Assembly: GCA_910586635.1 (NCBI GenBank)
Contig: CAJUJA010000014.1
Span: 1-14,604, forward strand
Length of the DNA: 14,604 bases
From: an uncultured Bacilli bacterium
Lineage (GTDB): Bacteria; Bacillota_I; Bacilli_A; RF39; UBA660
Direction of reading: 5' to 3'
The notes beneath the pieces are model-generated. The model worked only from the letters and a program-made list of their open reading frames with translations, made no database searches and was not told the origin of the DNA. The number at the start of each line of letters is the position of its first letter. Position 1 is the first letter of the stretch. The translations under genes and the position numbers were made by a program. This document shows positions 14,601-14,604 of this stretch, piece after piece.

Positions 14601-14604
14601 TCCT
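8646..14604 (-). CDS. Giant modular exported/surface-type protein, N-terminus beyond window (partial)
   Basis: About 1,985 residues are visible; the gene continues past the window end. A GTG at 14535-14537 is in frame, but the codons before it encode (Gly-Gly-Asn-Asn-Asn) repeats, so it is not the start. Numbered from that GTG: residues ~5-85 form a HYR/DUF5011-like Ig fold with two Cys. Residues ~90-975 hold a string of ~60-100-residue modules with Y-x-I-x-x-G-x-W-x-x-Y-x-x-P/G-F then IYARA, which resemble the chitobiase C-terminal/Fn3-associated type. Residues ~980-1730 hold four tandem units (that module plus a jelly-roll-like domain). One further chitobiase-like module follows, then a second HYR/DUF5011-like domain at about 1828-1908 and an acidic tail ending EETQE. 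No LPxTG, C-terminal membrane helix or catalytic motif is visible. Adhesion or glycan binding is inferred from module type only. The export signal must lie upstream. Confidence 0.85.
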   Translation of the reverse strand, partial: GNNNGGNNNGGNNNGGNNNDTPVKEIPQLSLSEVPKSFVYGDEYKLPTSYKFGKSGGTVKCTIANKEYKDTSTIPIGKHNIVCVAKSNTGISVKEEKEVTVTIKNKEEEIWAGWITMNLYYPEKSTNWKWRLGKEDEVRSDKESGWKDYTGPITIRVSDIENIYIKYTLENGEDVVVAPNGRLAVDIEPNSYHVIKGNTTLVRIYYSEKADKKQYRINYGEWKDYTGAFEVSNDTIVEARIIKTQNIYDGDELIDIRKQTNYDSVYIATSIITNPNPSNPSDPIGGSEEKIEYGPNYQETPSYSISGPDIHVEPKDELVEQVKVHLTTEKRAKKIYYRLSVNDAWKEYNEPFIVDKNLTVYAKYITEDGETSQISIELITNIKRGRLPNVSIIVQYPSKEKVNVIISANDYEKLEYSLDGKIYHEYKNTLTITKNCTIYARAINSYGMEKISQNITFFEEPPIRENLNVSIFTNPDKDNIKGIIDKTTVSIHYDAKAEDRYYRIGLGEWKKYEGPFELNQNATIYAYATSETGYGMAEKQVEFLTKGISNPSIIPDTVLPTPSINVSINYDKNATIKKYRINNGEWINYEEPFVIDKNCTISAYNENALGYQAESEYEITNITEIPRYTEVVNRDGYWIFKLNYPSSSNSDSREYKWLVEGSWKKYDDHGILLIKEKYKDQLINKENSSVTVEDENGTLITFSDHYYIIEDSLEEMMGNLFMRWDYNSVEKPGIEIKPSEPSRFVNATIHYDSHFKIKEYKIIDPDGVESSWLPYTGKVKITKNNTIIYARGKIDHNSRELISSQIVTNIDSNAPKVDIRADLETPTHKLDIQIIGTDDQKVKMVGYARGEQDASYFEDYGIMLENNSTFTVSENGKYTIYVEDSVGNTNTKVIEITNIVEKSPNIDIEVLTKKYGTEAEIKIDYGNYTNIQYKIGTNGVYTAYNGKFTIQSNEVLNLANDDGTITVYARGLNQAGKMEEVSRIVYILDLDAPTPPIINSLSEYPILTEYGVKADRTITIQYDSRDDIENYYSLDNGNTWKLYTGVFETDAPIIQAKSVKKESALTTTTKTTIQTPTNTIGVKAYDEDESTYEDISNHVEKYIELSKKIEEQKIAITFYTGNHMITITYYDKNKNIVGTDTITSGNVITKTNLIPKNARYVGFSGGYFHLHEINISTSPEMNVNQTYPVLTEYGVKSGYSKVNIQYFQTAVKKLYSLDNGNTWQKYSDELELPLGTVVQAKSIDKNEQESTISTYNSTLREDAIGVKAYDEVNTTYENLSNYSEKYIEISNQLWNQSLEMTFNTGNHNANILFYDENKKEISRQSASCGSITTQRFLIPSGTKYIMFHSGYFVLYELSPYIIPSIKEMNATYPILTENGVENGYSQVFITYPETSVKKLYSIDNGETWKDYTGSIKVPGGAILKAKGVNQHGNDSAISEYTSTLPEDALGIEAYDNNEETGFYIQAINASGGYASKSIRLLVSEEMRGKSIKLIAQIHNAHISFYDENDQQLDSRGYGWRQSINEVLTIPENTSYIAFDRFSDSNSYTNVSEIKIYDIPRMKIEKKYPILTSGGVKQGYSEVVIDYFQTAVEKLYSIDEGKTWNNYTGKLELSLETSLKAKSVNQHGNDSDVREYTSVLPEDALGIEAYDNNEETGFYTQAINASGGYASKSIKLLVSEEMRGKNIKLIAQIHNAHISFYDENNQQLDSKGYGWHQSINEVLAIPENTSYIAFDHFSASNSYTNVFEMVSIDGESNSNLLRKKKSDVLSKVASPIIQVEKEDIWTPEKNITITYAGENYINEYSIDSVNWILYDGPIRITDPGTIYARSKKDDITLSTSSYNIIKVDNNEPKVSLDYLPYAIRIGSLYSLPSYQSFDDNISGGETICYANNVVVNSTEDLGVGTYQIKCIATTGAGLQSIIEKRLQVIDILEDSDHAQPEIEEVPNDNTPIGENEEEDEGLVANIETTVPRRNPKAANNTEETQE
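9366..9750 (-). repeat. Recently duplicated segment, unit 4 copy
   Basis: This segment aligns without gaps at an offset of 585 bp to 9951-10335, with roughly 90% identity by eye. It includes long identical stretches such as those encoding EAYDNNEETGFY and AQIHNAHISFYDEN. Confidence 0.85.
9951..10335 (-). repeat. Recently duplicated segment, unit 3 copy
   Basis: This is the partner of 9366-9750. Most differences are third-position changes, which shows the duplication has been kept under protein-level constraint. Confidence 0.85.
14551..14604 (-). repeat. Perfect 15-bp tandem repeat encoding Gly-Gly-Asn-Asn-Asn
   Basis: TTATTTCCTCCATTG is repeated 3.6 times without a mismatch up to the window end. 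The period is a multiple of three, so copy-number change would lengthen or shorten a flexible linker without breaking the frame. The sequence stops inside the array. Confidence 0.95.

Overview
The window is very AT-rich, has compact gene spacing, Bacillota-type Shine-Dalgarno sites (AAGGAGG, GGAGG) and sigma-A promoters (TTGACA or TTTACA, 17 bp, TATAAT). It carries genes for RNase J, RNase Y, FtsY and YlxM. This points to a low-GC Bacillota or Mycoplasmatota-like bacterium; an uncultured gut Bacilli lineage is a reasonable inference. Translation uses the standard bacterial code: Trp is TGG, and all nine visible stops are TAA or TAG. Position 1 coincides with the terminus of an insertion sequence and the last bases lie inside a perfect 15-bp tandem repeat. 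The window is therefore probably a whole contig that broke at repeats on both sides.

Layout. 1-1089: a complete single-ORF IS element with TG...CA inverted repeats, with a hairpin over the transposase ribosome binding site. 1133-2863: two divergent uncharacterised genes, one with a JAB/JAMM-like motif, sharing a promoter region with an operator-like palindrome. 2855-2896: a bidirectional terminator. 2895-4239 (minus): the ylxM-ftsY signal-recognition operon. 4408-6102 (plus): RNase J, divergent from ftsY. 6077-6111: a second bidirectional terminator. 6110-7663 (minus): RNase Y. 7780-8574 (minus): a putative zincin with an unusual HExxGH motif. 8646-14604 (minus): the 3' 6 kb of a giant modular surface-type protein, open at the window end.

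The core genes relate to each other: FtsY and YlxM serve co-translational membrane targeting, while RNase J and membrane-anchored RNase Y are the main mRNA-decay enzymes of Gram-positives. The flanks are accessory: mobile DNA and unknown genes on the left, a repeat-built exported protein and an orphan peptidase on the right.

The most interesting observation is in ftsY. The conserved FtsY start (MGIF.KIKKK, with a good RBS and promoter) is in a different frame from the rest of the protein. The two frames are joined only by a -1 shift at one of two dnaX-type A-AAA-AAG sites. The same gene also contains a G8 homopolymer that is out of character for this AT-rich sequence. Other points of interest are the operator palindrome between the two unknown genes, the IS anti-readthrough hairpin, the HELYGH peptidase, and the mosaic tandem modules of the giant protein.
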